Positions 1 through 10,694 are shown, counted from the stretch's first letter. The stretch: 64,000 nucleotides of DNA from Stenotrophomonas sp. 364 (GCF_009832905.1 NZ_CP047135.1:1776001-1840000), one strand, 5' to 3'. Notes: generated by a model from the sequence alone, not told the origin. Numbers and translations: made by a program.

Positions 1-1668
1 ATCGAGCTGCGCCCCTACGACGGCAAGGCCCTGAAGGATGGCGCGGTGATCGCCGAGTTCAAGGTCAAGTCCGACGTGCTGTTCGATGAAGTGCGCGCCG
101 GTGGCCGCATTCCGCTGATCATCGGCCGCGGCCTGACCGCCAAGGCGCGTGAAGCGCTGGGCCTGGCCCCGACCGACCTGTTCCGCCTGCCGATGGACCC
201 GCCGGATACCGGCAAGGGCTTCTCGCTGGCGCAGAAGATGGTCGGCCGCGCCTGTGGCCTGCCGGAAGGCCAGGGCATGCGCCCGGGCACCTACTGCGAA
301 CCGAAGATGACCTCGGTGGGCTCGCAGGACACCACCGGCCCGATGACCCGTGACGAGCTGAAGGACCTGGCCTGCCTGGGCTTCTCGGCCGACCTGGTGA
401 TGCAGTCGTTCTGCCACACCGCCGCGTACCCGAAGCCGGTGGACGTCAAGACCCACCACACGCTGCCGGAGTTCATCTCCACCCGTGGCGGCATCTCGCT
501 GCGCCCGGGCGACGGCGTGATCCACAGCTGGCTCAATCGCATGCTGCTGCCCGACACCGTCGGCACCGGCGGCGACTCGCACACCCGTTTCCCGGTGGGC
601 ATTTCGTTCCCGGCCGGCTCGGGCCTGGTCGCCTTCGCGGCCGCCACCGGCGTGATGCCGCTGGACATGCCCGAATCGGTGCTGGTCCGCTTCAAGGGCA
701 AGATGCAGCCGGGCGTGACCCTGCGTGACCTGGTCAACGCGATCCCGCTGTACGCGATCAAGTCGGGCCTGCTGACCGTGGCCAAGGCCGGCAAGAAGAA
801 CATCTTCTCCGGTCGCATTCTGGAAATCGAAGGTCTGCCGGACCTGAAGGTCGAGCAGGCGTTCGAACTCTCCGATGCCTCGGCCGAGCGTTCGGCCGCC
901 GGTTGCTCGGTGCACCTGAACAAGGAGCCGATCATCGAGTACCTCACCAGCAACATCACGCTGCTGAAGTGGATGATCGCCGAGGGTTACCAGGACGCCC
1001 GTTCGCTGGCGCGTCGCATCGAGAAGATGGAAGCGTGGCTGGCCAACCCGGAGCTGCTGGCCCCGGATGCCGACGCCGAGTACGCCGCCGTCATCGAGAT
1101 CGACCTGGCCGACATCCACGAGCCGATCGTGGCCTGCCCGAACGATCCGGACGACGTCAAGACGCTGTCGGACGTGGCCGGCGCGGCCATCGATGAAGTC
1201 TTCATCGGTTCGTGCATGACCAACATCGGCCACTTCCGTGCGGCGGCCAAGCTGCTGGAAGGCAAGCGCGACATCCCGACCAAGCTGTGGGTGGCCCCGC
1301 CCACCAAGATGGATGCCTCGGAGCTGACCAAGGAAGGCCATTACGGCACCTTCGGCACCGCCGGCGCACGCATGGAAATGCCGGGCTGCTCGCTGTGCAT
1401 GGGCAATCAGGCACAGGTGCGCGAGGGCGCCACGGTGTTCTCGACCTCGACCCGCAACTTCCCGAACCGTCTGGGCCGCAACTCCAACGTGTACCTGGGG
1501 TCGGCCGAACTGGCCGCGATCTGCTCGCGTCTGGGTCGCATCCCGACCAAGGAAGAGTACATGGCCGACATCGGCGTGCTGGATGCCAGCAGCAAGGACA
1601 TCTACCGCTACATGAACTTCGACCAGATCGAGGACTACCAGGACGTGGCCAAGACGGTCGCTGCCTGA
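1..1668 (+). CDS. acnB: Aconitate hydratase B, 3' part
   Basis: This is the C-terminal 555 residues of the bifunctional aconitase B, which interconverts citrate and isocitrate in the TCA cycle and also handles 2-methylaconitate. The reading frame is already open at base 1 ([15 protein letters not shown]), so the gene begins upstream of the window; AcnB proteins are about 860 residues, so roughly 300 are missing. The three cysteines that bind the 4Fe-4S cluster are visible in GSCMTNIGH and PGCSLCMGN near the end. The [15 protein letters not shown] segment is typical of AcnB. A strong intrinsic terminator follows the stop codon. It is a housekeeping gene unrelated to the motility genes that follow on the other strand. 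Identification is firm. Confidence 0.97.
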   Translation: MELRPYDGKALKDGAVIAEFKVKSDVLFDEVRAGGRIPLIIGRGLTAKAREALGLAPTDLFRLPMDPPDTGKGFSLAQKMVGRACGLPEGQGMRPGTYCEPKMTSVGSQDTTGPMTRDELKDLACLGFSADLVMQSFCHTAAYPKPVDVKTHHTLPEFISTRGGISLRPGDGVIHSWLNRMLLPDTVGTGGDSHTRFPVGISFPAGSGLVAFAAATGVMPLDMPESVLVRFKGKMQPGVTLRDLVNAIPLYAIKSGLLTVAKAGKKNIFSGRILEIEGLPDLKVEQAFELSDASAERSAAGCSVHLNKEPIIEYLTSNITLLKWMIAEGYQDARSLARRIEKMEAWLANPELLAPDADAEYAAVIEIDLADIHEPIVACPNDPDDVKTLSDVAGAAIDEVFIGSCMTNIGHFRAAAKLLEGKRDIPTKLWVAPPTKMDASELTKEGHYGTFGTAGARMEMPGCSLCMGNQAQVREGATVFSTSTRNFPNRLGRNSNVYLGSAELAAICSRLGRIPTKEEYMADIGVLDASSKDIYRYMNFDQIEDYQDVAKTVAA

Positions 1669-1696
1669 TGCGTTGCCGGCCGATGGCCGGCAACCG

Positions 1697-1722
1697 GTAG
1701 CCATCGACCGTGGGTCGATGGG
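1697..1722. repeat. SMAG-like GTAG palindrome after acnB
   Basis: The element begins with GTAG and carries the inverted repeat CCATCGACC/GGTCGATGG. It lies between the acnB stop and its terminator. A second hairpin (TTGCCGGCC/GGCCGGCAA) overlaps the stop region at about 1674-1693. Both fit the GTAG palindrome family known from S. maltophilia. Confidence 0.6.
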
Positions 1723-1733
1723 CTGAAAACAAG

Positions 1734-1762
1734 AAACCCCCGGTGAACGCCGGGGGTTTTTC
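1734..1762 (+). terminator. Intrinsic terminator of acnB
   Basis: AACCCCCGG and CCGGGGGTT form a 9-bp stem with a short loop, followed directly by a run of T on the + strand. This is a canonical rho-independent terminator about 70 bp after the acnB stop. Confidence 0.92.
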
Positions 1763-1818
1763 GTTGTGATGCGGATACCAAGCGGCGATCATGGCCGGCC
1801 CGAACGTTGAAGACCGCC

Positions 1819-2211
1819 ATGCCCCGTTGCCGATCGTCCCTGCATTCCCTCGTGCGCCTCGCCGTGCGCGCGCTGCTGATTCCCGCGCTTCTGTGCACGG
1901 TTGCGTTCGCCGCGTCTGCGCAGGACGGACGCCTGGGCGCTGCAGTGGATATCGCCTCCAAGAACCGCAGTCCACCCATCTACCCACCCGCGGAATACCG
2001 TGCGGGCATCGAGGGCGAGCTGTTGATCGAGGTGCATGTCGATGCGCAGGGGCAGCGCACGGCCACCACGATCGTGCACAGCAGTGGCTCGGACGTGTTG
2101 GATCAGTCCGCCCTGCGGGCCAGTGCCACATGGACGTACATCGCCGGAACGGAGAACGGCCAGCCGGTGGCGGGCACGGTGCGGATACCCGTGGTGTTCA
2201 AGCTGCCCTGA
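1819..2211 (+). CDS. Small TonB C-terminal-domain protein
   Basis: A 130-residue exported protein. An N-terminal hydrophobic signal segment (ALLIPALLCTVAFAASAQ) is followed by one TonB C-terminal-like domain, recognisable by PPIYPPAEYRAGIEGELLIEVHVDAQG and the closing VRIPVVFKL. There is no Pro-rich spacer or ExbB-interacting anchor of a full TonB, so it is probably a stand-alone periplasmic or lipid-free TonB-domain protein of unknown partner; such small genes are common in xanthomonads. I chose the ATG at 1819. A TTG four codons upstream (1807) is also in frame but is a weaker start. It is not part of an operon: acnB ends before it with a terminator, and a repeat array follows it. Confidence 0.75.
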   Translation: MPRCRSSLHSLVRLAVRALLIPALLCTVAFAASAQDGRLGAAVDIASKNRSPPIYPPAEYRAGIEGELLIEVHVDAQGQRTATTIVHSSGSDVLDQSALRASATWTYIAGTENGQPVAGTVRIPVVFKLP

Positions 2212-2215
2212 TCGG

Positions 2216-2532
2216 GTAGAGCCGGGCTCTGCCCGGCTGGGTTGGTGCGCGCAAAAGGCAGCGACGTAGAGCCGGGCTCTGCCCGGCTTGGTAGGTACGC
2301 GCGAAAGGCAGCGACGTAGAGCCGGGCTCTGCCCGGCTTGGTGGGTACGCGCGAAAGGCAGCGACGTAGAGCCGGGCTCTGCCCGGCTTGGTGGGTACGC
2401 GCGAAAGGCAGCGACGTAGAGCCGGGCTCTGCCCGGCTTGGTGGGTACGCGCGAAAGGCCGCGACGTAGAGCCGGGCTCTGCCCGGCTTGGTGGGTACGC
2501 GCGAAAGGCAGCCGGGCAGAGCCCGGCTCTAC
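2216..2532. repeat. Tandem array of six 50-bp SMAG-containing units
   Basis: Units start at 2216, 2266, 2316, 2366, 2416 and 2466, each exactly 50 bp. Each begins with GTAG and the palindrome AGCCGGGC-TCT-GCCCGGCT and continues with a nearly invariant 28-bp tail. The array is closed at 2511-2532 by an inverted copy of the palindrome. It fills the convergent gap between the TonB-like gene and cheB, and no gene is seen in it. Its hairpins may serve both flanking genes as terminators; I see no other one for cheB. Confidence 0.93.
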
Positions 2533-2533
2533 G

Positions 2534-3604
2534 TTATGCGCGGGCCATGGCCATCAGTCGTTCGGCGATGCGTTCCAGCGGCACCATTTCTTCGGTGGCA
2601 CCGAGTTTGTAAGCCGCGCCGGGCATGCCCCAGACCACGCTGGTGGCTTCGTCCTGCACCAGGGTGGGAGCGCCGGCGTTGCGCAGTTCCAACAGGCCGC
2701 GGGCGCCGTCGTCGCCCATGCCGGTGAGGATCGCGCCGATCGCGTTGGCACCCGCGCTTTCAGCCACCGAGCGGAACAGCACGTCCACCGCCGGCTTGTG
2801 CCGGTTCACCGCCGGGCCGTCGTCCACACGGCAGCGCCAGCGCGCACCGTCGCGGATGATGCGCAGGTGCTTGCCGCCGGGCGGCAGGTAGGCGTGGCCG
2901 GGTAGCACCGCTTCACCGTCGCTGGCTTCGCGCACGGACATCGCCGAATGGCGGTCCAGGCGTTCGGCGAACGGGGTGCTGAAGGTGGCAGGCAGGTGCT
3001 GGGTCATCACCACCGCCGGGGCGTCGGCGGGCATGCCTTCCAGCACCACGCGCAGCGCTTCGGTGCCGCCGGCCGAGGCGCCAATGGCGATCAGGCGGTC
3101 GGTGGTGCGGAACTGGATCGCACGCGGCACGGCGGCCGGGGCCACCGCATCCAGGGTGATGCGCGGGGCGCTGGGGCGGGCGAGGGTACGAACGCGGGAG
3201 CGCGCGGCCATCTTGACCTTGCCGATGATCTCTTCGGCATAGGCCTGCAGCCCGCGGGCGACGTCGAATTTCGGCTTGGACACGAAATCCACCGCGCCCA
3301 GCGCCAGCGCCTGCAGGGTGGTGTCGGCGCCACGTTCGGTCAGCGAGGAAATCATCACCACCGGCAGCGGGTGCAGCCGCATCAGGTTTTCCAGGAACGC
3401 CAGGCCGTCCATGCGCGGCATTTCCACGTCCAGGGTGATCACGTCCGGGGCCAGGCGCTTGATTTTCTCGCGCGCCAGCAACGGGTCGGCGGCAGTGCCG
3501 ACGACCTCGATATCGCGGTCGCTGGCGAGGATTTCGCTGAGCATCTGCCGTACGACCGCGGAGTCGTCGACGATCAGCACGCGACAGGGGCCGGTGTGGG
3601 TCAT
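2534..3604 (-). CDS. cheB: Chemotaxis protein-glutamate methylesterase/glutaminase
   Basis: A 356-residue CheB. It removes methyl groups from chemoreceptor glutamates and deamidates glutamines when phosphorylated by CheA. Residues 1-125 form the receiver: acidic pair D13/D14, phospho-acceptor D59 in [12 protein letters not shown], conserved K in VSKPKFD. Residues about 168-350 form the esterase with the Ser-His-Asp triad visible as S177 (IGASAGG), H203 (TQHLP) and the Asp of GMGDDG near 298. The ATG at 3604 overlaps the cheD stop as ATGA, which fixes the start; the open frame runs further upstream but has no reason to be used. It is the last gene of the cheR-cheD-cheB set. Firm. Confidence 0.96.
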   Translation of the reverse strand: MTHTGPCRVLIVDDSAVVRQMLSEILASDRDIEVVGTAADPLLAREKIKRLAPDVITLDVEMPRMDGLAFLENLMRLHPLPVVMISSLTERGADTTLQALALGAVDFVSKPKFDVARGLQAYAEEIIGKVKMAARSRVRTLARPSAPRITLDAVAPAAVPRAIQFRTTDRLIAIGASAGGTEALRVVLEGMPADAPAVVMTQHLPATFSTPFAERLDRHSAMSVREASDGEAVLPGHAYLPPGGKHLRIIRDGARWRCRVDDGPAVNRHKPAVDVLFRSVAESAGANAIGAILTGMGDDGARGLLELRNAGAPTLVQDEATSVVWGMPGAAYKLGATEEMVPLERIAERLMAMARA

Positions 3605-4197
3605 TCGAACAGCTCCACGCCACCGGTGACCGGGGCCTTGGACAGGCGGGCGCGCACGGCCGATTCGGTAGCGGCCACTTCGGCTTCGTGGGCGTGCGGC
3701 AGGCGCTGCACGACGACGCGGCCGGTATCGGCGAAGAACCACACCTTGCGCGGATGGATGCCGCACAGGTCCTCGGCCAGCACCGGGATGTGCTCGGCCT
3801 GCAGGTACTGGCGCACGAACTCGGCGTTGCGCGTGCCCACCGGGTTGCTGGTGAAGCCCTTGAGCACGTTGGCACCGCCGAACACCTTCGCTTCCAGGCG
3901 CTTGCGGTGTGCGCCGCGCTTGAGCAGGTCGTTGATCAGCAGTTCCATGGCATAGCTGCCGTAGCGCGCGGGCGCGCCGTCGCCGACGTTGCCTTCCGGC
4001 AGCAGGAAGTGGTTCATGCCGCCGATCTTCAGCACCGGGTCGCGCAGGCAGGCGGCCACGCACGAACCGAGCGTGGTGGTCAACGCGGTGTCGTCGTCCA
4101 CCACCAGGTACTGGGTGGGCAGCAGCTTGGCGGCGGTCACCTTGAAGCGGCTGTCGAAGTAGCGCATCACATCGTCGGTGCGGACCACGGCGTTCAT
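3601..4197 (-). CDS. cheD: Chemoreceptor glutamine deamidase
   Basis: A 198-residue CheD, which converts specific glutamines of chemoreceptors to glutamate and can interact with CheC or CheY-type phosphatases in other bacteria. The catalytic Cys is visible in LGSCVAAC (C46) and the His in GGMNHFLLP (H63). Length and motif spacing are normal for the family. Start and stop both overlap neighbours by four bases (ATGA with cheR upstream and with cheB downstream), so the three enzymes of receptor modification are translationally coupled. No CheC is present in the window; CheZ is the phosphatase here. Confidence 0.96.
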   Translation of the reverse strand: MNAVVRTDDVMRYFDSRFKVTAAKLLPTQYLVVDDDTALTTTLGSCVAACLRDPVLKIGGMNHFLLPEGNVGDGAPARYGSYAMELLINDLLKRGAHRKRLEAKVFGGANVLKGFTSNPVGTRNAEFVRQYLQAEHIPVLAEDLCGIHPRKVWFFADTGRVVVQRLPHAHEAEVAATESAVRARLSKAPVTGGVELFE

Positions 4198-5057
4198 GCC
4201 GGGGCTCCGGGGGCGCGCTTGTACAGGGTGCGTCCGCAGGGCTGGATCAGGTCGGCGGCGTGCAGGTAGTTCTCCGAGTGGCCGGTGTAGAGCAGGCCGT
4301 CATCGCCCATGTGCTGGATCAGCCGCGACAGGATGCCGCGCTGGGTGGGCTTGTCGAAATAGATCATCACGTTGCGGCAGAACAGGGCGTCGAACGGACC
4401 GCCGACGTCGTAGCGGTTGCTGAGCAGGTTGAGCGGGCGGAAGTCGATCAGGTCGCGCAGGGCCGGGTTGACCCGGCAGCTGCCTTCGTTGGGGCCGCTG
4501 CCGCGCTGGAAATAGCGTTTCTTGATCGCCGGGTCGAGCCCGGACACGCGGTCGATGGCGTACACGCCGCGGCTGGCGGTGGCCAGCACCTGGGTGTCCA
4601 CGTCGGTGGCCAGGATCCGTACCGGCGGCTTGAGCGTGCCGAACGCTTCGCAGGCGGTGATGGCCATGGAGTAGGGCTCTTCCCCGGTGGAGGCCGCGCA
4701 CGACCACAGCTGCAGAGTGCCGTGGCCGGCCCGCGCGCGCAGTTCGGTGTCGAGCTTTTCGAAGTGGTGCGGTTCGCGGAAGAACGCGGTGAGGTTGGTG
4801 GTCAGTGCGTTGGTGAACGCCTGCCATTCGTCGCCGCCGTCGCGTTCGAGCTGGTCCAGGTAGTCGTGGAAGTTGCGCAGGCCCAACGCCCGCAGGCGCC
4901 GCGACAGGCGGCCGTAGACCATGTCGCGCTTGGCCGGTGCCAGCGAGATGCCGACACGCTGGTAGATCAGGTCGCAGACGCGGCGGAAATCACGATCGGC
5001 GAACTCGAATTCGCGGCCGTTCTGGGCGGTAGTGGCAGGGGCAGAAGGCGTGGACAC
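4194..5057 (-). CDS. cheR: Chemoreceptor O-methyltransferase
   Basis: A 287-residue CheR, the S-adenosylmethionine-dependent enzyme that methylates receptor glutamates. The N-terminal all-helical domain (about 15-90) precedes the Rossmann SAM domain with [17 protein letters not shown] and, further on, [14 protein letters not shown]. The neighbouring receptor genes all end in a WQEF tail suitable for docking to the CheR beta-subdomain. Its stop codon overlaps the cheD start (ATGA). It is separated from the upstream receptor gene by 54 bp and probably shares its transcript. Confidence 0.96.
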   Translation of the reverse strand: MSTPSAPATTAQNGREFEFADRDFRRVCDLIYQRVGISLAPAKRDMVYGRLSRRLRALGLRNFHDYLDQLERDGGDEWQAFTNALTTNLTAFFREPHHFEKLDTELRARAGHGTLQLWSCAASTGEEPYSMAITACEAFGTLKPPVRILATDVDTQVLATASRGVYAIDRVSGLDPAIKKRYFQRGSGPNEGSCRVNPALRDLIDFRPLNLLSNRYDVGGPFDALFCRNVMIYFDKPTQRGILSRLIQHMGDDGLLYTGHSENYLHAADLIQPCGRTLYKRAPGAPA

Positions 5058-5111
5058 GGGCGGACTCGAAGGAGGGTGGGGAGGCGGCGGCCGGGTGGCC
5101 GCTGCGGAGGC

Positions 5112-7382
5112 TCAGAACTCTTGCCAGTTGCCGTCGTCGGGCGTGGTGCGCGGCGCGCGCGGGGCGGGCGCGGCACGTACCGGACCGGGTGCGGCCGGGC
5201 GGGCGGCAGGCCGGGCCGGGCCGGGCACCACCACGCGCGCGGTGACCGCGCTGACGGCGGCGGCCACGTGGTTGTCCAGGCGGAAGATGGCCACGGCATC
5301 GGACAGCTGGCCGGCCTGTTCTTCCATCGCACGCGCGGCGGCGGTGGCTTCTTCCACCAGCGCGGCGTTCTGCTGGGTGGTTTCGTCCATCTGCACCACG
5401 GTCTGGTTGACCTGGTCGATGCCGGCCGACTGTTCCTGCGAGGCGGCGGAGATCTCGGCCATGATGTCGGTCACGCGCTGTACCGAGGCGACGATTTCGC
5501 CCATGGTGGTGCCGGCCTTGCGCACCAGCGCCGAGCCGTCGGCCACGCTGGCCACCGAGTCGTCGATCAGGCCCTTGATCTCCTTTGCCGCACCGGCCGA
5601 ACGCTGGGCCAGGGTGCGCACTTCGGAGGCGACCACGGCAAAGCCGCGGCCCTGTTCGCCGGCACGCGCGGCTTCGACCGCTGCGTTCAGTGCCAGGATG
5701 TTGGTCTGGAAGGCGATGCCGTCGATGACCGAGATGATCTCGGCGATGCGCCTGGAGCTGGCTTCGATCGCGCTCATGGTGGTGACCACCTGGCCGACGA
5801 CCTCGCCGCCCTGGCTGGCCACGCCGTGCGCGCCGATGGCCAGCTGGTTGGCCTGGCGGGCATGCTCGGCGTTCTGGCGGACGGTGGAGGTCAGTTCCTC
5901 CATCGAGGCGGCGGTTTCTTCGAGGTTGGCGGCCTGCTGTTCGGTGCGGCGTGACAGGTCGCTGTTGCCGCTGGCGATCTCGCCGGCCGCCTGGTTGATG
6001 CTGCCCGCCGCAGCCTGGATCTGGCCCACGATCTGGGTCAGCTGGGCGACGGTGGCGTTGGCATCGTCGCGCATGCTGGCGAACACGCCCTGGAAGTCGC
6101 CGTGCATGCGCACCGTGAGGTCGCCCTCGGCGATGCCCGAGAGCAGCTGCGAGAGCTTGCCCAGGTTGTCATCGCTGACCTGCATCATCGCGTTGAGGTT
6201 GGCGATCATCAGGCGGAAGTCGTGGTCGAAGCTGGCGATGTCGCCGCGCTGGCTGAAATCACCGGCCGCCGCAGCCGCGCCCAGGCGCTTGATCTCGGCA
6301 TTGATGCTGGCCAGGTTCTGCTTGACCGCATCGACGGTGTCGGTGATGGCGGCCTTCTCGCCGGGGTAGCGCGCGATCTCGGCGGACAGGTCGCCCACCG
6401 CGTAGCGCTGCACCACCTGCAGGACGCTCTGCATGGTCTGCACGTGCGCGCCGACCAGGGTGTTGGTTTCGTGCACCATCAGCCCGTACTCGCCGGGGAA
6501 GGCGCTTTCGTCCATGCGGTAGCTGGTCTGGCCGGCGTCGTGGCGGTTGGCCATCTCGCGCTGGCCGCTGATCACCGCGTGCAGCTGCTGCTGCATGCGC
6601 GCCATGCTTTCCAGCAGGCGGCCGGGTTCGTCGTGGGCCTGGGTACCGATGCGGCTGTCGAGCTTGCCGGCGGCGATGCTCTCGGCCACCTGGGTGGCCT
6701 GGCGCAGCGGCAGGGTGATGCGGTTGCCGATCAGCCAGCTGAGCGCCAGCACGATCAGCACCACGGCGCCGCCGCTGGCGGTCATGATGGCGGTGAACAC
6801 CAGCGCCTGCTGCTGTACGTCTTCCATGTACACGCCGCTGCTGATGACCCACTGCCAAGGCGCGTACAGGCCGGCATAGGACGACTTGTCGTACAGGCCT
6901 TCGGCGCCCGCCTTGGCCCACTTGTAGGACACCACGCCGCCACCCTGGCGCGCCACCTGCACCAGGTCGTGGAACAGCTGCACGCCGTCCTCGGAACGGA
7001 ACGCCTGCATGTCCTTGCCGATCAGGTCCTTGCGGAACGGATGCATCAGCACGCGATACTGGGTGTCGTAGACGCTGTAGTAGTAGGCGTCGCTGTCGGC
7101 GCGCATGCGCTCGAGCGCTTCCAGCGCGGCGGCCTTGGCGGCCGGTTCGGTCAGCTCGCCGGTCTCGGCCAGGCGGTGGTAGTGGTCCAGGATGCCGTAG
7201 GTCAGTTCGACCTGGATCTTCAGGCTGTCCTTGCGGGTATCGGTGAGGTCCAGGTACTGCATGCGCGCAGCGATCACGGCCAGGGCGATGACGCCCACGG
7301 CGATGAGCGCGGTGAGCAGGTTGAGCTTGCGCCTGACGGACAGGTTGGAGAAATACTGGTTCCAGCGGCTGATCAGATTCAT
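5112..7382 (-). CDS. Methyl-accepting chemotaxis protein, Cache-type sensor
   Basis: A 756-residue chemoreceptor. Order: TM1 ([18 protein letters not shown], about 18-40); a periplasmic single Cache domain (about 45-190) with the [15 protein letters not shown] and [15 protein letters not shown] blocks; TM2 ([18 protein letters not shown]); HAMP; a second HAMP-like segment; and the cytoplasmic signalling hairpin, whose tip is [19 protein letters not shown]. It ends in NWQEF, a CheR/CheB docking tail like the NWETF of E. coli receptors. I start at ATG 7382; an in-frame TTG at 7436 lies inside the sigma-28 promoter at 7426-7452 and is therefore unlikely. The ligand cannot be told; single Cache domains often bind small carboxylates. 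Confidence 0.93.
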   Translation of the reverse strand: MNLISRWNQYFSNLSVRRKLNLLTALIAVGVIALAVIAARMQYLDLTDTRKDSLKIQVELTYGILDHYHRLAETGELTEPAAKAAALEALERMRADSDAYYYSVYDTQYRVLMHPFRKDLIGKDMQAFRSEDGVQLFHDLVQVARQGGGVVSYKWAKAGAEGLYDKSSYAGLYAPWQWVISSGVYMEDVQQQALVFTAIMTASGGAVVLIVLALSWLIGNRITLPLRQATQVAESIAAGKLDSRIGTQAHDEPGRLLESMARMQQQLHAVISGQREMANRHDAGQTSYRMDESAFPGEYGLMVHETNTLVGAHVQTMQSVLQVVQRYAVGDLSAEIARYPGEKAAITDTVDAVKQNLASINAEIKRLGAAAAAGDFSQRGDIASFDHDFRLMIANLNAMMQVSDDNLGKLSQLLSGIAEGDLTVRMHGDFQGVFASMRDDANATVAQLTQIVGQIQAAAGSINQAAGEIASGNSDLSRRTEQQAANLEETAASMEELTSTVRQNAEHARQANQLAIGAHGVASQGGEVVGQVVTTMSAIEASSRRIAEIISVIDGIAFQTNILALNAAVEAARAGEQGRGFAVVASEVRTLAQRSAGAAKEIKGLIDDSVASVADGSALVRKAGTTMGEIVASVQRVTDIMAEISAASQEQSAGIDQVNQTVVQMDETTQQNAALVEEATAAARAMEEQAGQLSDAVAIFRLDNHVAAAVSAVTARVVVPGPARPAARPAAPGPVRAAPAPRAPRTTPDDGNWQEF

Positions 7383-7425
7383 GGGCAGGGCATCTTTGGT
7401 CGACGAACGTGTCGCGGCAATGCTG

Positions 7426-7452
7426 TTATCGGCCAAAGGCAGCGGCTATTGA
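7426..7452 (-). promoter_or_regulatory. Sigma-28 (FliA) promoter for the Cache receptor gene
   Basis: On the - strand TCAA (7452-7449), a 15-bp spacer and a perfect GCCGATAA (7433-7426). The predicted transcript starts about 35-40 bp upstream of the ATG at 7382 and would also cover cheR, cheD and cheB. Confidence 0.82.
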
Positions 7453-7496
7453 GGGCAGGTGACTGAGCGTATTCAGGTTCGACCGGCCCACGGATG

Positions 7497-7650
7497 GGTA
7501 GCGCCACCCCATGGGTGGCTGCACGCGGTACCGAAGCGGTAGAGCCGACCGTTGGTCGGCTGCACGCGATGCCCGCACACGGGTAGAGCCACCCCATCGG
7601 TGGCTGCACGCGGCGCCTAAGGTGCACAGCCACCCATGGGGTGGCTCTAC
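7497..7650. repeat. Cluster of four SMAG elements
   Basis: Three GTAG-headed palindromes in direct orientation begin at about 7497, 7539 and 7582, and one inverted copy ends at about 7650. Stems are of the CCACCCCATGGGTGG or CCGACCGTTGGTCGG type. They lie in the gap between two receptor genes (7383-7728), which holds no gene. Confidence 0.85.
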
Positions 7651-7666
7651 CGGCGTTTGTGGCCAC

Positions 7667-7697
7667 AAAAAAGGCCCCGGTGGGTACCGGGGCCTTT
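7667..7697 (-). terminator. Intrinsic terminator of the PAS receptor gene
   Basis: GGCCCCGGT and ACCGGGGCC pair across a short loop and are followed on the - strand by six T. It lies about 30 bp after the stop at 7729. Confidence 0.9.
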
Positions 7698-7728
7698 CGT
7701 CATGCAAGGTTGCAGGGCGCAGGTGCGC

Positions 7729-10098
7729 TTAGAACTCCTGCCAGTCGCCGTCAGCCAGCTCGGTGGCAACCGGGCGGGCCGCTGCACGGCGAACCGGGGT
7801 CGGCGCTGCGGCAGCCGGGCGTGCGGCACGCGGGGCCGGGGCCGCCACGGCTGCCGGCGGCAGCACCACGTCATGCGCGTCGAGCTTGAAGATCGATACC
7901 GCGTCGCTGAGGTGGCCGGCCTGTTCTTCCATCGAACGGGCGGCGGCAGTGGCTTCTTCCACCAGCGCGGCATTCTGCTGGGTGGTTTCGTCCATCTGCA
8001 CCACGGTCTGGTTGACCTGCTCGATGCCGGCCGACTGTTCCTGCGAGGCCGCGGAGATCTCGGCCATGATGTCGGTCACGCGCTGCACCGAGGCGACGAT
8101 CTCGCCCATGGTCGCGCCCGCCTTGTGCACCAGGGCCGAGCCGTCGTTGACCTTGCCGACCGAGTCGTCGATCAGGCCCTTGATCTCCTTGGCCGCACCG
8201 GCCGAACGCTGGGCCAGGGTACGTACCTCGGAGGCAACCACGGCAAACCCGCGGCCCTGTTCGCCGGCACGTGCGGCTTCCACCGCCGCGTTCAGCGCCA
8301 GGATGTTGGTCTGGAAGGCGATGCCGTCGATGACCGAGATGATCTCGGCGATCTTCTTGGACGAGGTCTGGATCGCGCTCATGGTGGTGACCACCTGGCC
8401 GACCACTTCACCGCCCTGGCTGGCGACGCTGTGCGCGCCGATGGCCAGTTGGTTGGCCTGGCGGGCATGCTCGGCGTTCTGGCGCACGGTGGAGGTCAGT
8501 TCCTCCATCGAGGCGGCGGTTTCTTCCAGGTTGGCGGCCTGCTGTTCGGTACGGCGCGACAGGTCGCTGTTGCCGGTGGCGATCTCGCTGGCCGCCGAGC
8601 TGATGGCCTGGCTGGAGTGCTTGATCTTGGTGACGATGCCGCTGAGCTGTTCGGCGGTGGCATTGGCGTCGTCGCGCATGGTGGCGAACACGCCCTGGAA
8701 ATCACCGTGCATGCGCACCGTGAGATCGCCCTGCGACAGCGCGGTGAGCAGGCCGGAGATCTGCTCGATGCTGGCCGCGTTGGCGTCCAGCAGGCCGTTG
8801 ATCTGCTGGGCCAGCTGCAGGAAGAAGCCTTCCTTGCCGTCGGCGCGGATGCGGCCGGACAGGTCGCCGGCGGCGGCCTGGGCAATCACGCGCGCCACTT
8901 CGGCCTCGACCAGCGCTTCCGGCGTACGGTCGCGCCACTCGACCACGTGGCCGACGCTCTCGCCTTCTTCGTTGCGGATGGTGGAGACCACCTGGGCGAA
9001 CTGCGCATCGCCGAACTGCATGGCGCGACGGGCCACGCCGTTCGCCTTGAGGTTGTTCAGCAGGTTGGCATCCATCTCGCCGCGATGCTCCAGCACGGTC
9101 AGCGGACGGCCGACCAGCGAGGTGCCGGCATCGAAATCGGGCAGGTGCTTGCGCAGCTCATCCTGGTACTGGGACAGGCTCTGCTCGAGTGCGCGGTTGG
9201 CGTAGACGATGTTGAGCTGGTTGTCGGTCAGGTATACGCCGGTGGAGCTGTAATCCAGCGCGGTGCGGATGCGCAGGTTCTCGCGGGCAACGGCCTGGTC
9301 GGTCTCGGTGCGCTCGCGCAGGTCGCGCTGCATGCGCTGCATGGCCTGCATCAGGTCGCCGACTTCATCCTTGCGGGTGACGTCGATATGGCCGTCAAGC
9401 TTGCCGCCGGCCACGTCGTTGGCGACCGACACGGCGCCGCGCATGCTGCCCACCAGCGAACGGGCGAACAGGTATACCAGCACCAGGCCGAGCGCGGCAC
9501 CGCCGAGCAGGGCGATGACGGTCAGGGTGGCCGAGGCGGCATAGGTCGATTCGGCTTCCTCGCGCGAAGCGCGGGCCAGGCGGTTGTCTTCGGCGATCAG
9601 CGCTTCGAGCGCCGAGGAGGCCTTCAGGTGCTTGGTGCGGGTTTCGCCGACGAAAGTATCCACGGCGTCATCGGGGAGATCCAGTTCCAGCATCTCGGTG
9701 ACGGCATCGTAGGAGGCCAGCGAGTCTTTCCAATCCTTGGCGAAGGTGTCGAACAGCTTCTTCTGCTGGGGATTGTCGATCAATTCGGGGTATTTCTTGA
9801 TGGACAGGTCGATCTTGCCGCGCAGTTCGGCGGCGCGCTTCTTGGCGTCAGCCTTGACGTCGTCGCTGGCGCGGATCAGGCCCTGGTAGGCCGAGTTGCG
9901 ATATTCGCCAACCATGCCGCGGATTTCACCGGCGGTGCGGATGCTTTCCATCCGGTGGCCGGCCAGTTCGGTGGTGACGTTGTTGAGCGAGTACAGCCCG
10001 CGATACGCCACGATGCCCTGCAGCAGCATCACCAGCAGGAGGACACCGAAAGTCAGCATCAACTTCGGCATCAGTTTGAGGTTGTTGATCCAGGGCAT
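7729..10098 (-). CDS. Methyl-accepting chemotaxis protein with PAS domain
   Basis: A 789-residue chemoreceptor. TM1 ([19 protein letters not shown], about 12-30) is followed by a periplasmic four-helix-bundle domain (about 31-185), TM2 ([18 protein letters not shown]) and HAMP. A cytoplasmic PAS domain (about 285-400) carries [17 protein letters not shown] and [18 protein letters not shown]. It ends with the signalling hairpin bearing the standard [17 protein letters not shown] tip. The C terminus is DWQEF, the probable CheR/CheB tether. The PAS suggests an additional internal signal such as redox or a bound ligand; no haem-binding His motif is evident to me. The start at 10098 has GGAGA eleven bases upstream; the open frame continues 20 codons further without a better start. 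Upstream lies a small exported-protein gene that probably shares its promoter. Confidence 0.93.
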   Translation of the reverse strand: MPWINNLKLMPKLMLTFGVLLLVMLLQGIVAYRGLYSLNNVTTELAGHRMESIRTAGEIRGMVGEYRNSAYQGLIRASDDVKADAKKRAAELRGKIDLSIKKYPELIDNPQQKKLFDTFAKDWKDSLASYDAVTEMLELDLPDDAVDTFVGETRTKHLKASSALEALIAEDNRLARASREEAESTYAASATLTVIALLGGAALGLVLVYLFARSLVGSMRGAVSVANDVAGGKLDGHIDVTRKDEVGDLMQAMQRMQRDLRERTETDQAVARENLRIRTALDYSSTGVYLTDNQLNIVYANRALEQSLSQYQDELRKHLPDFDAGTSLVGRPLTVLEHRGEMDANLLNNLKANGVARRAMQFGDAQFAQVVSTIRNEEGESVGHVVEWRDRTPEALVEAEVARVIAQAAAGDLSGRIRADGKEGFFLQLAQQINGLLDANAASIEQISGLLTALSQGDLTVRMHGDFQGVFATMRDDANATAEQLSGIVTKIKHSSQAISSAASEIATGNSDLSRRTEQQAANLEETAASMEELTSTVRQNAEHARQANQLAIGAHSVASQGGEVVGQVVTTMSAIQTSSKKIAEIISVIDGIAFQTNILALNAAVEAARAGEQGRGFAVVASEVRTLAQRSAGAAKEIKGLIDDSVGKVNDGSALVHKAGATMGEIVASVQRVTDIMAEISAASQEQSAGIEQVNQTVVQMDETTQQNAALVEEATAAARSMEEQAGHLSDAVSIFKLDAHDVVLPPAAVAAPAPRAARPAAAAPTPVRRAAARPVATELADGDWQEF

Positions 10099-10194
10099 GG
10101 GCGGTGCGATCTCCAGTGGCAAACGCGTCCGGGCATCGTGCCCGGTTGCAGCGACCACGCCGGCCAGTGCCGGCGTGGCATGGCGTACGACGGA

Positions 10195-10578
10195 TTACTT
10201 GATGTTGGCGAGCTTGAGGCCGGCCGGCGAGCTGACTTCGATTTCAGCACGCGATGCGTCGCGGGCGATCTTGCCGATCACGCAGACGGTCTTGCCTTCC
10301 AGGGTTTCCAGCGGGAAGCTGAACTTGCCGCGGTTGGCGCCGGCGATGCGGGCCGAGAAGGTGTGGCGCGGGAACGCGCCGCCCATGTAGAGGAAGGTCG
10401 GCTGGCCTTCGGAGCCTTCGGCGTAGCGGGCCTTTTCGACCTTGCCGCAGACCATGCCGTCCTTGCCGACCGAGCGCGGCGCCATTTCCGGCGGGATCAT
10501 CTCAGCCGACTGGGCGAAGGCGGACGAGGCAGAGGAAGCGAGGACGGCAACCGAGAACAGCGCAAGCAAGGACTTCAT
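10195..10578 (-). CDS. Small exported protein, OB-fold-like, of unknown function
   Basis: A 127-residue protein with a clear signal peptide (MKSLLALFSVAVLASSASSAFA, cleavage after AFA). The mature part of about 105 residues has alternating strands (MVCGKVEKARYA, TFSARIAGANRG, KTVCVIGKIARD, RAEIEVSSPAG) that read like a small OB-fold, with two cysteines placed to form one disulfide. I do not recognise a named family. It lies 96 bp upstream of the PAS receptor in the same direction and has a sigma-28-like box in front, so it may be a periplasmic protein co-expressed with that receptor. A ligand-presenting role is possible but unproven. Confidence 0.75.
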   Translation of the reverse strand: MKSLLALFSVAVLASSASSAFAQSAEMIPPEMAPRSVGKDGMVCGKVEKARYAEGSEGQPTFLYMGGAFPRHTFSARIAGANRGKFSFPLETLEGKTVCVIGKIARDASRAEIEVSSPAGLKLANIK

Positions 10579-10654
10579 CGGGAAAAATCTCCGGGGGAAA
10601 TTGGACGAGTTGGCCCGGCCTTGGGCAGTCCCACACAGCCGGGTCCTGAAGCAG

Positions 10655-10681
10655 CTATCGGCCGTCGCGGGGGGAACTGAA
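10655..10681 (-). promoter_or_regulatory. Sigma-28-like promoter for the exported-protein/receptor pair
   Basis: GCCGATAG (10662-10655) is preceded on the - strand, at 14-15 bp, by a weaker -35 (TTCAG). It sits 77 bp before the ATG at 10578. The -35 match is imperfect. Confidence 0.5.
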
Positions 10682-10694
10682 GAACTTTTTTCGT

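Noticed and set aside
1807..1818. TTG at 1807 as start of the TonB-like gene
   Set aside because: ATG 1819 starts a better signal peptide; no ribosome-binding site favours the TTG.
2216..2532. Regular 50-bp repeat array considered as CRISPR
   Set aside because: The whole unit, including what would be the spacer, is nearly invariant, and no cas gene is near. It is a SMAG tandem array.
7636..10680. 1014-codon open frame on the + strand
   Set aside because: It is antisense to the PAS receptor, reads through a terminator and repeats, and has no recognisable domain.
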